Numbered from the stretch's first letter, positions 1 to 7,591 are shown. The stretch is DNA of 35,052 nt from Casp-actino8 sp964563545 (GCA_964563545.1 CAZLXB010000017.1:1-35052); one strand, 5' to 3'. A program made the numbers and translations. Notes: generated by a model not told the origin, from the sequence alone.

Positions 1-68
1 CCTCTGGTCAACGACACCCTCTGGTCAACGACACCCTCTGGTCAACGACACCCTCTGGTCAACGACCG
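1..68. repeat. 17-bp tandem repeat, four copies, open at window edge
   Basis: Four head-to-tail copies of the unit CCTCTGGTCAACGACAC occupy 1-17, 18-34, 35-51 and 52-68. The last copy ends in CG rather than AC, and a fifth partial copy (CCTCTGG) follows at 69-75. The array touches the window edge, so its full length is unknown. It lies directly upstream of the promoter-like box of the TrmB-like gene. It may be a minisatellite or a set of repeated binding sites; the sequence alone does not decide. Confidence 0.9.
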
Positions 69-76
69 CCTCTGGC

Positions 77-104
77 AAAAAACTTTTTTCCGGAGGGCTA
101 TGTT
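77..104 (+). promoter_or_regulatory. A6-C-T6 tract and -10 box for a leaderless regulator gene
   Basis: An AAAAAA-C-TTTTTT tract (77-89) stands out in GC-rich DNA. It is followed by TATGTT (99-104), which fits the -10 pattern TAnnnT and lies exactly 6 nt before the GTG at 111. The spacing matches other genes in this window and points to a leaderless transcript. CGGAGGG (91-97) could alternatively act as a distant ribosome site. Confidence 0.55.
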
Positions 105-110
105 CACCTC

Positions 111-1085
111 GTGGCCCCTCGTCAACCCCGCGTCCAAGGCGTCCGAAGTGTCCAAGGCAATGAGAACGACGAGCGGGCGCAAGATCTCCTTCGATCGATC
201 GGATTCTCCACCTACGAATCGCGTTGTTACATCACCCTGATCGGCGCGGGCTCGCCGATGAACGGCTACGAAGTCGCCAAGGTCAGTGGTGTTCCACGCT
301 CCGCGGTGTACGAGGCGCTGCAAAAACTCGTCGCTCGGGGGGCGGCCATGATGGTCGCCGGCACCGCCGAAGGCGCGAGTGCCTTCGTGGCCTTGCCAGT
401 CGAATCCTTCGTCGATCGTCTCCGGAATCAATTGTCCGGAACTCTCGATGGATTGGCGTCGGTCTTGCCAAGTATGAGCAATGCGCTGACCTCGTCGGTG
501 GTTGCGCGGCTCAACGGCCGAATACAGGTGCGCGACCGGTTCATCGCCGTCATGGAGAAAGCCCGATTCAGCTGTCTGATGTCGATTTGGCCCCCAGGAG
601 CCGAGGACGTTCGCGAGACGGCGTCGCGGTTGGTCGAGCGGGGGGTCGACGTCACGTCGGTGATCAAAGGTGAATTCCCCGGTTTCCCGGGACTCAGTCT
701 TCAACACCGGTTCGGGGATCCAGTAGCTCTCCGCGAAGCGATCGGATGCCGCTTCTATGTGGTCGTTGCCGATCGTTCGGAGGCCCTGATCGGAGTTCGT
801 GAGGGTGAAAGAACGTGGGGTTTCTGGAGCGACGATCTCGCCGTTGTCATGCTCACTCAGCAATTCGCGCTCCACGAAGTCACGATCCAGGAAATGGCCG
901 CGGCCCTGTCGACAACCGGGAATCCAGCGGTCGTCGACAAGCTTCTCCTCGATCACCATGCCCGCTTGCGACAGGTCGTTCAGGAGTTCCACCCCTCCAC
1001 GCCGGTCGGCCCGACTGAGGGGAGACCAGCCTCCGATGCGTCCACGGCCATCGGACAGGGCACACGCAAACGCCGTAGCGTGTAG
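111..1085 (+). CDS. TrmB-family HTH transcriptional regulator
   Basis: A 324-aa predicted DNA-binding regulator. Residues about 20-80 form a winged helix-turn-helix of TrmB type (SIGFSTYESRCYITL, then NGYEVAKVSGVPRSAVYEAL). The rest, including SCLMSIWPPGAEDVRE near 150-165, resembles the phospholipase-D-like C-terminal part of TrmB proteins, which in known members binds a sugar or other effector. The target and effector cannot be inferred here. GTG 111 is preferred because TATGTT lies 6 nt upstream; the ATG at 100 is out of frame and opens only a short reading frame. The stop is 3 nt before murI, so the two may be cotranscribed although no functional link is evident. The C-terminal about 30 residues look disordered. 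Confidence 0.8.
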   Translation: MAPRQPRVQGVRSVQGNENDERAQDLLRSIGFSTYESRCYITLIGAGSPMNGYEVAKVSGVPRSAVYEALQKLVARGAAMMVAGTAEGASAFVALPVESFVDRLRNQLSGTLDGLASVLPSMSNALTSSVVARLNGRIQVRDRFIAVMEKARFSCLMSIWPPGAEDVRETASRLVERGVDVTSVIKGEFPGFPGLSLQHRFGDPVALREAIGCRFYVVVADRSEALIGVREGERTWGFWSDDLAVVMLTQQFALHEVTIQEMAAALSTTGNPAVVDKLLLDHHARLRQVVQEFHPSTPVGPTEGRPASDASTAIGQGTRKRRSV

Positions 1086-1088
1086 GGC

Positions 1089-1943
1089 ATGGCACCCGGA
1101 CTCGACGGCCCCATCGGCATGTTCGACTCCGGTTTCGGAGGTCTCACGGTGGCCCGAGCGGTCATCGACCTCCTCCCCGGTGAGGATCTCGTCTACATCG
1201 GCGACACTGGTCGCTATCCCTTCGGCGACAAACCCCTCGACGAAGTCCGTCGCTACGCGCGTGAACTCGCCTGGAGTCTCGTCAACGACTTCGGGGCCAA
1301 GGCGCTCGTCGTGGCGTGCAACACTGCGGCCGCTGCGCTGCCGGTGTACGAGCTCGAATCCGAATTGGCGGCCGAGGGTCTGAACATCCCGGTCATCGGC
1401 GTGATCGATCCGGGTTCCCAAGCACTCGTTCGTGCCACGCGCTCGGGTTCGGTCGGTGTCATCGGCACCATCGGCACCATCAACTCGGGCGCCTACGAAT
1501 TGGCGGTTGCGCGGGCGGCGTACGGCGCGACCATCGATCTCACGAGTGCGGCGTGTCCCGGGTTCGTCGAATTCGTGGAGCGAGGTCGGACATCGGGTCC
1601 CGAGGTGACACTGCTGGCCGAGCGACTCCTTGCACCGATCCGTGAGGCAAAAGTCGACGCGTTGCTCCTTGGCTGCACTCACTATCCGTTCCTCGCGCGG
1701 GTGATCAGCGAGGTCCTCGGCGACAACGTGATGCTGGTGTCGTCGGCCGATGAAACTGCCTTCGCATTGCGTGAGTTGCTCGATGCGGCCGGTCGCCGAC
1801 GCGAGCGGACCGAAGGTGGCACGGCGCGATTCCTGTCGAGTGGCGACGTCGCCTGGTTCGAGAACCTGGGTCGGCGACTCCTCGGCCCCGAACTCTGCGG
1901 TGCCGAGGTCTGGTCGGGCGGATCAGCTCATTCGACCGAGTAA
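1089..1943 (+). CDS. murI: Glutamate racemase
   Basis: A 284-aa cofactor-independent racemase converting L- to D-glutamate for peptidoglycan. The family signatures are present: GMFDSGFGGLTV near residues 10-21 with the acidic residue at D13, VVACNTA with catalytic Cys77, and LLGCTHYPF with catalytic Cys196. The length is usual. ATG 1089 is 3 nt after the preceding stop and directly precedes the conserved N-terminal strand. murI followed by rph and rdgB is a common order in actinobacteria, which supports the call. The last about 20 residues are not conserved. Confidence 0.95.
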   Translation: MAPGLDGPIGMFDSGFGGLTVARAVIDLLPGEDLVYIGDTGRYPFGDKPLDEVRRYARELAWSLVNDFGAKALVVACNTAAAALPVYELESELAAEGLNIPVIGVIDPGSQALVRATRSGSVGVIGTIGTINSGAYELAVARAAYGATIDLTSAACPGFVEFVERGRTSGPEVTLLAERLLAPIREAKVDALLLGCTHYPFLARVISEVLGDNVMLVSSADETAFALRELLDAAGRRRERTEGGTARFLSSGDVAWFENLGRRLLGPELCGAEVWSGGSAHSTE

Positions 1944-2053
1944 CCCAAGGTTCAGCAACCAAAGCCTCAGTCACCGAACTTCCTCTCTCGATTCTCGATC
2001 TTTGAACCCTTTCAACCGTCTCAACCCTCTGACCACTCGACAGGAGTACTGCG
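1944..2053. other. murI-rph intergenic region
   Basis: A 110-bp spacer, rich in pyrimidines on the + strand at about 1980-2035. The only clear signal is a CAGGAG ribosome site (2040-2045) 8 nt before the rph ATG. I see no convincing terminator or -10 box, so rph may be read from an upstream promoter. Confidence 0.5.
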
Positions 2054-2851
2054 ATGTCCTCAACCAACGACAAGTCTCGAGCCAATGACGGTCGTCGTCA
2101 CGATGGGCGACTGCACGACGAACTGCGACCGATCTCCTTCGAGCGCGACTTCACCGAGATGGCGGCCGGAAGCGTGCTCGTCACCTTCGGCCGCACCCGG
2201 GTGTTGTGCACGGCGAGTATCGACGAGGACGTCCCGCGCTGGATGAAGGGGAGTGGCAAGGGCTGGGTGACCGCCGAGTATTCGATGCTCCCGGGTTCGT
2301 CGCCGGAGCGAGTCGATCGCGAAGCGGCCAAGGGTAAGCAGAGCGGTCGCACGGTCGAGATCCAGCGACTGATCGGACGCAGCCTGCGCGCGGCCTGCGA
2401 CATGGTCGCGCTCGGCGAACGCCAGGTCGTGGTCGACTGCGATGTTCTGCAAGCTGATGGCGGAACCCGCACGGCGAGCATCTGCGGGGGCTACCTCGCG
2501 CTGCACGACGCTCTCACTCGGTTGGTCCAGAACGGTTCGATCAGCCACCACCCGCTGCACTCGCTGTGTTCGGCGGTCAGTGTGGGCATCGTGGGTGGCA
2601 CACCGGTCATCGATCTGCCCTACGTCGAGGACAGCGGCGCCGAGGTCGACATGAACGTGGTGATGTTGCGCGGCAAGTCCGATCGGATCGGTCGCTTCGT
2701 CGAGGTCCAGGGAACGGCCGAGGGTATGGCCTTCACGCGAGGTGAACTCGACACCCTCCTCGGTCTGGCGGAGAACGGACTCCAGCAGGTGTTCGAACTC
2801 CAATCCGAGATGATCGCGGTCGATCCGGTGCGGAGACCGATCTCACGTTGA
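2054..2851 (+). CDS. rph: Ribonuclease PH
   Basis: A 265-aa phosphorolytic 3'-5' exoribonuclease that trims tRNA 3' ends and degrades structured RNA, working as a hexamer. Family motifs are GRTRVLCTASI near residue 50, the arginine-rich WVTAEYSMLPGSS segment, IQRLIGRSLRA, and the catalytic-region stretch CDVLQADGGTRTASICGGY. The length is slightly above the usual 240 because of a polar N-terminal extension of about 15 residues. ATG 2054 has a good AGGAG 8 nt upstream. Its TGA stop is embedded in the TTGA that starts the next gene, implying translational coupling with rdgB. Confidence 0.95.
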   Translation: MSSTNDKSRANDGRRHDGRLHDELRPISFERDFTEMAAGSVLVTFGRTRVLCTASIDEDVPRWMKGSGKGWVTAEYSMLPGSSPERVDREAAKGKQSGRTVEIQRLIGRSLRAACDMVALGERQVVVDCDVLQADGGTRTASICGGYLALHDALTRLVQNGSISHHPLHSLCSAVSVGIVGGTPVIDLPYVEDSGAEVDMNVVMLRGKSDRIGRFVEVQGTAEGMAFTRGELDTLLGLAENGLQQVFELQSEMIAVDPVRRPISR

Positions 2852-3498
2852 GTTCTCCGATCGTCCTCGTCTGCGCGTCGGCCAATCCCGACAAGGTGGC
2901 CGAGATCGCGCAGATCCTCGCCGTTCCGTCGACCGATGGTTCGCCGTCGCTCGTGGAACTGCTTCCGCGCCCGGGTGATGTGCCCGACGTGGAGGAGAAT
3001 GCGCCGAGCCTCGAGGGCAATGCGCGTCTCAAAGCGGCGGCGATTCTCGCCGCGACCGGTCGACCGGCCGTGGCCGATGACACCGGGTTGTTCGTGGATG
3101 CGCTTCCCGGTGATCTCGGAGTACGCACCGCGCGTTATGCGGGTGATCGGCCGGCACACGCCGTCGATCCGTACGGCGCCAATCGGTCGAAATTGCTCGA
3201 AGCTCTCGAACGCGCCGGATGCAAAGAATCATCGTCCAGGCGTGCCCGATTCGTGACTGTCGTGATGGTGTGTTGGCCCGACGGAAGTGAGACGGTCGTC
3301 GAGGGAGTGTGCGAGGGAACCATCGCAGCGCACGAACGTGGGGCGCGAGGATTCGGTTTCGATCCGCTGTTCATCCCGACCGAGGGAGACGGACGGACCT
3401 TCGCCGAGATGACCGACGACGAGAAGAACTCTCTGTCGCACCGGGGCCGCGCTTTTCGGAATCTGTTGCGGGCCTTGTCGAACGAACGAAGCGCCTGA
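2848..3498 (+). CDS. rdgB: XTP/dITP diphosphatase (RdgB/HAM1 family)
   Basis: A 216-aa nucleotide-pool sanitising enzyme that hydrolyses XTP, dITP and ITP to monophosphates. The family motifs are SANPDKVAEI near the N terminus, ADDTGLFVDAL with the metal-binding acidic residues, and GFGFDPLFIP followed by GRTFAEM near the C terminus. A TTG start at 2848 gives a TTGA overlap with the rph stop and puts the conserved first strand (PIVLVCASANPDK) right at the N terminus. An insertion around residues 128-140 (ERAGCKESSSRRA) looks lineage-specific. It sits at the end of the murI-rph-rdgB run. Confidence 0.93.
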   Translation: MSSPIVLVCASANPDKVAEIAQILAVPSTDGSPSLVELLPRPGDVPDVEENAPSLEGNARLKAAAILAATGRPAVADDTGLFVDALPGDLGVRTARYAGDRPAHAVDPYGANRSKLLEALERAGCKESSSRRARFVTVVMVCWPDGSETVVEGVCEGTIAAHERGARGFGFDPLFIPTEGDGRTFAEMTDDEKNSLSHRGRAFRNLLRALSNERSA

Positions 3499-3529
3499 CA
3501 TCCGGCGTTCCGGCCTCGTTTGCTCCGTC

Positions 3530-4624
3530 TCACCAACCGCGCAGATCGACCGGCCACCGCTCCAGTACCGCGGCGTCGGCGCCGAGGTTTGCATCGTCGA
3601 CGAGCCACATGTCGGTGTGCAAGGCCACTGTCGGGTCGACGTGGGCCGGCGTCACGAAGACGCGATCACCCACCTTCGCATCGGCGAGGCCGCTGAACGT
3701 GGTGTGCTCGTCGCTGCAGAACCACACCGTCGCATCGGTGATGGTGGGATTTCCGTGGTCCATACCGAGTGACTTGAGACCGACGTCCACGACCGACCAA
3801 TCCGGTGAACGCGAGATCACCGTGCCGATCACGAAGAGTGATTGGGCGAAGGGAAGGCCGAGTGCGCCGTAATGAGAATCCATGAGCGCGTAACTCCCGG
3901 CCTGCACCTCGTTGACCCGCGCGAGAACGGCGTCGTTCGGGTCGTACAGATCGAACGTGCCGGTGCCGCCGGCCGACACGATGGCGGCGGTCTCTCCGGA
4001 GATCTTTCGCACTTCGTCGGCGCAAGCGACGAGGGCAACCATCGACTCCCTGACCTTGGCCGCCTTCTGCGCGCGATCCGGCATCGCCATGAGGTGGCCC
4101 TCGTATCCCATCACTCCGCGCACCGCGAGCCCGGCGTCGAGCGCGCGGTTCGTCAATTCGGCGACCGCTTCGGGGGCGGCGCCGCAACGCGGAAGTCCGA
4201 CGTTCACGTCGATTAGTACGTGGCGGATACCGGCTGAGCGTGCGGCCTCGATGGTCTCGATGCTGTCGACGGCGACGGTGACCATGATCCCCGTCGCGGC
4301 CTCGACGTCGCTCATGGCGCGCAACCGTCTCGGGTCGACGGTCTCATTGGCCAGCAGGAGATCGGTGCCGACTCCCGCCTCGGCCATGCCGACGACCTCG
4401 CGCGGAGTCGCGCACGTGAACGTGTGGTGTCCGATCGCCTCCTGGCGCGCAGCGAGAGTGGTGCACTTGTGCGCCTTGACGTGTGGCCGAAGGCTGGCCC
4501 CCGGCCGCACATCGGCCATGGTCGCGAGATTCGTCTCGAACGTTCGGTGGTCCACTACCAGCGCGGGCGTCGGTAGGTCGCCCACGTGTCGAGGTGTGGT
4601 CGAGAGGGATGCGGAGTCGTTCAC
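3530..4624 (-). CDS. D-threonine aldolase / D-serine dehydratase-like PLP enzyme
   Basis: A 364-aa fold-type III PLP enzyme (alanine racemase-like N-terminal barrel plus a C-terminal D-serine-dehydratase-like domain). The lysine motif RPHVKAHK is at residues 46-53, with K50 the probable Schiff-base residue. The C-terminal metal site reads PAHVD (H328, D330). H-x-D is the Mn-binding version known from D-threonine aldolases, whereas Zn-dependent D-serine dehydratases have H-x-C, so aldolase activity on beta-hydroxy-D-amino acids is favoured. The open frame continues upstream through a repeat and gap, so the start is inferred: GTG 4624, with GTG 4585 as an alternative. Neither has a clear ribosome site or -10 box. 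Its stop lies 31 bp from the convergent rdgB stop. Confidence 0.82.
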   Translation of the reverse strand: MNDSASLSTTPRHVGDLPTPALVVDHRTFETNLATMADVRPGASLRPHVKAHKCTTLAARQEAIGHHTFTCATPREVVGMAEAGVGTDLLLANETVDPRRLRAMSDVEAATGIMVTVAVDSIETIEAARSAGIRHVLIDVNVGLPRCGAAPEAVAELTNRALDAGLAVRGVMGYEGHLMAMPDRAQKAAKVRESMVALVACADEVRKISGETAAIVSAGGTGTFDLYDPNDAVLARVNEVQAGSYALMDSHYGALGLPFAQSLFVIGTVISRSPDWSVVDVGLKSLGMDHGNPTITDATVWFCSDEHTTFSGLADAKVGDRVFVTPAHVDPTVALHTDMWLVDDANLGADAAVLERWPVDLRGW

Positions 4625-4646
4625 GTGTGGTGGCTCGCAGCGTCGG

Positions 4647-4680
4647 GTGTCGGAGTGAGTGTCGGAGTGAGTGTCGGAGT
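4647..4680. repeat. 12-bp tandem repeat truncated by an assembly gap
   Basis: Nearly three copies of the unit GTGTCGGAGTGA run into a block of N. The same unit reappears immediately after the gap (A plus GTGTCGGAGT, 4781-4791). The array is therefore longer than shown and probably caused the break in assembly. In the minus frame it would encode SDTH repeats, but it lies upstream of the likely start of the aldolase-like gene, so translation is unlikely. Confidence 0.85.
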
Positions 4681-4780
4681 NNNNNNNNNNNNNNNNNNNN
4701 NNNNNNNNNNNNNNNNNNNNNNNNNNNNNNNNNNNNNNNNNNNNNNNNNNNNNNNNNNNNNNNNNNNNNNNNNNNNNNNN
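4681..4780. other. Assembly gap (100 N)
   Basis: Exactly 100 N, the conventional placeholder for a gap of unknown size. Both flanks carry the same 12-bp repeat unit, so the missing DNA is most likely additional repeat copies. Confidence 0.97.
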
Positions 4781-4801
4781 AGTGTCGGAGTCATGTTGTG
4801 C

Positions 4802-4886
4802 TGGTGCGGGCGGAGGGACTTGAACCCACACCCCTTTCGGGACAGGAACCTAAATCCTGCGCGTCTGCCAGTTTCGCCACGCCCGC
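4802..4886 (-). tRNA. tRNA-Leu (anticodon UAG)
   Basis: Read on the minus strand, the acceptor arms GCGGGCG (4886-4880) and CGCCCGC (4812-4806) pair over 7 bp. The anticodon stem CAGGA/TCCTG encloses the loop TTTAGGT, giving anticodon TAG (UAG), which decodes CUA and other CUN leucine codons. A long variable arm (CCC-GAAA-GGG) marks a class II tRNA, as expected for leucine. The T arm contains GTTCAAG. The discriminator is A, followed by an encoded CCA (4804-4802). It lies between the repeat/gap and the EthD-like gene. Confidence 0.95.
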
Positions 4887-4930
4887 ATACCGGACGAATC
4901 GGCGACGAATCGGCCCGGTCCCTCGAATGC

Positions 4931-4936
4931 TACGGT
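4931..4936 (+). promoter_or_regulatory. -10 box TACGGT for the EthD-like gene
   Basis: TACGGT fits TAnnnT and ends 8 nt before ATG 4945. There is no purine-rich ribosome site between them, so a leaderless mRNA is likely. Confidence 0.45.
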
Positions 4937-4944
4937 CCCGACCC

Positions 4945-5235
4945 ATGATCCGAGTCAGTGTGTTCTACCCGTCCAGCGAGGGCTCGACCTTCGACCACGC
5001 CTATTACAAGGCGACTCACGTGCCCTTGGCCATGAAGGCCTGGAGTCCCACCTCGACGCAGATCGACGTCGGCATCAACGGCCCGTACGTGGCTGCCGTG
5101 CACATGACCTTCGACTCGATGGATGCTTTCCAGGCCGGTATGGGTTCACCGCTCACCGGTGACGTCATGGCCGACGTCGCGAACTACACGAATATCACGC
5201 CGGTGATGCAGATCGCCGAAGTCATCGAGGCCTGA
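4945..5235 (+). CDS. EthD-like dimeric alpha/beta-barrel small protein
   Basis: A 96-aa protein resembling the EthD family, small ferredoxin-like-fold proteins that dimerise. It starts MIRVSVFYPSSEGSTFDHAYY, matching the usual beta-strand followed by FDxxYY, then HVPLAMKAW. Members have been linked to ether degradation or polyketide cyclisation, but most have no known role and none can be assigned here. ATG 4945 was chosen because it begins the conserved strand and lies just downstream of TACGGT. It converges on the HTH regulator at 5222-5977, with the two coding ends overlapping by 14 bp. Confidence 0.75.
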   Translation: MIRVSVFYPSSEGSTFDHAYYKATHVPLAMKAWSPTSTQIDVGINGPYVAAVHMTFDSMDAFQAGMGSPLTGDVMADVANYTNITPVMQIAEVIEA

Positions 5236-5977
5236 TCTCGTAGCGGCAACAGTTGCCGCCGTCCATCAGGTGTTCGACCCGTCGGATCGCGACCCGCGCG
5301 CCGAGAGCGCGGTCGAGCACCTTGCCGAAGACCTTCGTCTCGGATTCGCACAGTTCGCCGCATGTCCGCGCCGCGGCACCGATCGCGCAGTGGTGCTCCA
5401 CGAGCGAGATCGTGCCGTCCCCGTGATCGATCGATTCGGCCCGATAACCCTCGCGATCCCGGATCGCGGCCAGAGCCGCGACAGTTTCGGCGAGGTCGTG
5501 CGGGCGACCGCTCGCCCTCGACGATGCCAATGCCGATCCGATGGCGATTCGGTAGTCGTCGATCTGGCGTCGGGCCCGGTGTTCGAGGACCTCGACGACG
5601 GCCGATTCTCCGAGAGCACTCGCCAGCGAGTGGAGGATCTCACCTGAGAGTTCGGCGTGACGATCGGGAAACGTGTCGGGAAAGATCGAGTGTCGGCGAT
5701 GGGTGGACGTCTCGGTGAGGGTCCAGTGCGATGGTGGCCGACCACGTGAACCCGACACCGCGTTCTCCGAGTTGTTGTCCGCCGCGGTTCGGCGGACGAG
5801 ACCGTCGACTTCGAGTTGATCGAGATGTTGGCGCAGGGCGGCGTCGGAGACTCCGCAATGGAGGGCGAGTTCACCCACTGTGGCGCGTCCGGAGGCCTGC
5901 AGAAATCGCACGATCTGTTCCTTGGTCGAGACCGGAGTCGGAACCTCACTCGGGTTCGCTGCGGAGCCGGAGGCCAT
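5222..5977 (-). CDS. HTH regulator with C-terminal cysteine cluster (SufR/COG2345-like)
   Basis: A 251-aa predicted transcription factor. Residues about 18-75 form a winged helix-turn-helix (KEQIVRFLQASGRATVGELALHCGVSDAALRQHL region). The C-terminal part carries C197, C206, C210 and the pair C243-C244 (HHCAIGAAARTCGELC, then GGNCCRYEI). That layout resembles the Fe-S-binding region of SufR-type repressors, though the order and spacing differ and no suf genes are nearby. The family match is seen in the sequence; metal or cluster sensing is inference. ATG 5977 has TAGCGT 6 nt upstream. It is divergent from the PLP-enzyme pair beginning at 6054, which makes those genes the natural target, together with itself. 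Confidence 0.78.
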   Translation of the reverse strand: MASGSAANPSEVPTPVSTKEQIVRFLQASGRATVGELALHCGVSDAALRQHLDQLEVDGLVRRTAADNNSENAVSGSRGRPPSHWTLTETSTHRRHSIFPDTFPDRHAELSGEILHSLASALGESAVVEVLEHRARRQIDDYRIAIGSALASSRASGRPHDLAETVAALAAIRDREGYRAESIDHGDGTISLVEHHCAIGAAARTCGELCESETKVFGKVLDRALGARVAIRRVEHLMDGGNCCRYEIRPR

Positions 5978-5983
5978 GGCGGC

Positions 5984-5989
5984 ACGCTA
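5984..5989 (-). promoter_or_regulatory. -10 box TAGCGT for the HTH regulator
   Basis: On the minus strand TAGCGT fits TAnnnT and lies exactly 6 nt before ATG 5977. This suggests leaderless transcription of the regulator. Confidence 0.5.
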
Positions 5990-6035
5990 GCCGTATTTCA
6001 CAACCTCGAACTTGGTAATTGGTTCCGGTCGGTTC

Positions 6036-6054
6036 CTTTGACAAACTGTCAAAG
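6036..6054 (+). promoter_or_regulatory. Palindromic operator candidate at the start of the PLP-enzyme genes
   Basis: A perfect inverted repeat with 8-bp arms, CTTTGACA-AAC-TGTCAAAG. It ends on the first base of the GTG start (6054) of the PLP enzyme. It covers the likely -10 box CAAACT (6042-6047), which is 6 nt before the GTG. A bound repressor would block initiation directly. The divergently encoded HTH regulator is the obvious candidate binder, by inference from position. Confidence 0.6.
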
Positions 6055-7574
6055 TGACGATCGCCGTGGACTCTGCCCTCGAAAACCAGTTCGGACTGGC
6101 CGACCGGGTGGTCGATGCCCAGGCTCTGGCCAACAGCGTCGAGCGCTTCCGTCAGCAGCGCATCGTCCTGCCGACTTTCGCCCAACTCGCCGATCCGTCC
6201 TTGGTCGACGGTGGTCTCGTGGGTGATGCCGATCCACAGGGTCCCGATGCCCGCAATCTGTGGCGGGTTCACTGGTACAACGACCTCGCCGGTCGCCGCG
6301 TACCGGTCCCCGAACACGTCGTGCTACCCCCGGCCCTCACCGGAGTACCCAATCCGATCATCGTGGTGTTCGGTGACCGCTTCCCGATGATCACGGCGCA
6401 CAAGGTGCTCGCCGCCTACTCGTGCCTCGCGCCGCGCGTCGTCACCGGACAGTTCGATCCCACCCGCCATCGTGCGATCTGGCCCTCGACGGGTAACTAC
6501 GCGCGCGGCGGTGTGGCCATCAGCCGCATCATGGGCTGCCGCGGAGTGGCGATTCTTCCGGCCGGAATGAGCCAGGAGCGTTTCGATTGGCTCGACCGCT
6601 GGTGCGCCAACCCGGCCGAGGACGTCATCAAGACCGTCGGCACCGAAAGCAACGTCAAGGAGATCTACGACGCGTGCAACGAGTTGTCACTCGATCCCAA
6701 CAACTTCGTCTTCAATCAGTTCTGCGAGTTCGGTAACCATCTCGGCCACTACGAAGTCACCGGTCGCGCTCTCGGCCATGTCTTCGAAACCGTTCGGGCG
6801 GGTCTGGCCAAACAGGGCCGCGACATCTCCTTGGCCGCCTTCACCTCGGCCACCGGCTCGGCGGGAACCATCGCCGCCGGTGATCGTCTGAAGCACGACT
6901 ACGGAACGCGAATCGTCGCCGTGGAGGCCCTCGAGTGTCCGACGATGCTCGAGAACGGTTTCGGCGAGCACAACATCCAAGGCATCGGCGACAAACACAT
7001 CCCACTGATCCACAACGTGATGAACACCGACGTCGTGTGTGCGATCAGCGATCACGCAACCGATGAACTCGACGTTCTCTTCAATACGCCAGCCGGTCGC
7101 GCCTACCTGACCGACAAGAAGGGCCTCGACCAGAACCTCGTCGCCGCCCTCGAGCACTTCGGTTTCTCCGCCATCTGCAACACATTGGCCGCCATCAAGA
7201 CCTCCAAACTCCTCGGCCTCGGACCCGATGAAGCGGTGATCACCGTGGCGACCGACGGCGCGGCGCTGTATCCGAGCTCGCGCAAGTCGACACTCGCCTC
7301 TCGTTTCGGTAACGACTTCACCGCGGCCGACGCAGCCGAAGTCTTCGGCCGCCATCTGGGCCACATCACGACCGAGGACATGATCGACTGCACCGCTCGC
7401 GATCGCAATCGCATCTTCAACCTCGGCTACTACACCTGGGTCGAACAGCAGGGGACGCCGTTCGAGCTTTTCGAGGCCCGCCGCGACCTGTCGTTCTGGC
7501 GCGGTCTGCAGCGTTATCTGCCGGTGTGGGACGAGATGATCGACGACTTCAACGCGCGCGTCGCCGCCGGCTGA
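6054..7574 (+). CDS. Large fold-type II PLP-dependent enzyme (cysteine synthase/CBS-like)
   Basis: A 506-aa protein related to the beta-substitution family (cysteine synthase, cystathionine beta-synthase). The probable PLP lysine is K117 in MITAHKVLA. The substrate loop corresponds to PSTGN (144-148), where classical enzymes have TSGNTG. LPAGMSQERFDWL (168-180) and ATGSAGTIAAG (266-276), the phosphate-binding loop, follow in the usual order, then IQGIGDKHIP. It is much longer than cysteine synthase (about 310 aa), with about 100 extra N-terminal residues and a long C-terminal region that does not look like CBS domains. The substrate is unknown. GTG 6054 abuts a palindrome; GTG 6066 is an alternative start. 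It ends 17 nt before a second PLP enzyme, so the two probably form an operon. Confidence 0.78.
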   Translation: MTIAVDSALENQFGLADRVVDAQALANSVERFRQQRIVLPTFAQLADPSLVDGGLVGDADPQGPDARNLWRVHWYNDLAGRRVPVPEHVVLPPALTGVPNPIIVVFGDRFPMITAHKVLAAYSCLAPRVVTGQFDPTRHRAIWPSTGNYARGGVAISRIMGCRGVAILPAGMSQERFDWLDRWCANPAEDVIKTVGTESNVKEIYDACNELSLDPNNFVFNQFCEFGNHLGHYEVTGRALGHVFETVRAGLAKQGRDISLAAFTSATGSAGTIAAGDRLKHDYGTRIVAVEALECPTMLENGFGEHNIQGIGDKHIPLIHNVMNTDVVCAISDHATDELDVLFNTPAGRAYLTDKKGLDQNLVAALEHFGFSAICNTLAAIKTSKLLGLGPDEAVITVATDGAALYPSSRKSTLASRFGNDFTAADAAEVFGRHLGHITTEDMIDCTARDRNRIFNLGYYTWVEQQGTPFELFEARRDLSFWRGLQRYLPVWDEMIDDFNARVAAG

Positions 7575-7591
7575 TCTCGGGCGAGTCGGCC

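Noticed and set aside
1..68. Repeat array as a CRISPR
   Set aside because: The 17-bp units are directly adjacent without spacers.
100..102. ATG just after CGGAGGG as the start of the first gene
   Set aside because: It is too close to the purine run, out of frame with the HTH protein, and opens a frame of only about 45 codons.
42..1682. Long open frame (about 546 codons) on the minus strand across the regulator and murI
   Set aside because: It is the antisense shadow of two well-supported + strand genes in GC-rich DNA and shows no recognisable domain.
6001..6015. CAAC-N6-GTTG-type SufR operator upstream of the PLP genes
   Set aside because: The second half reads CTTG rather than GTTG, so the match is poor; the 8-bp-arm palindrome at 6036-6054 is a far better candidate.
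6038..6043. TTGACA as a -35 element for the PLP-enzyme gene
   Set aside because: It lies only 10 nt before the GTG, leaving no room for a -10, and is part of the palindrome.
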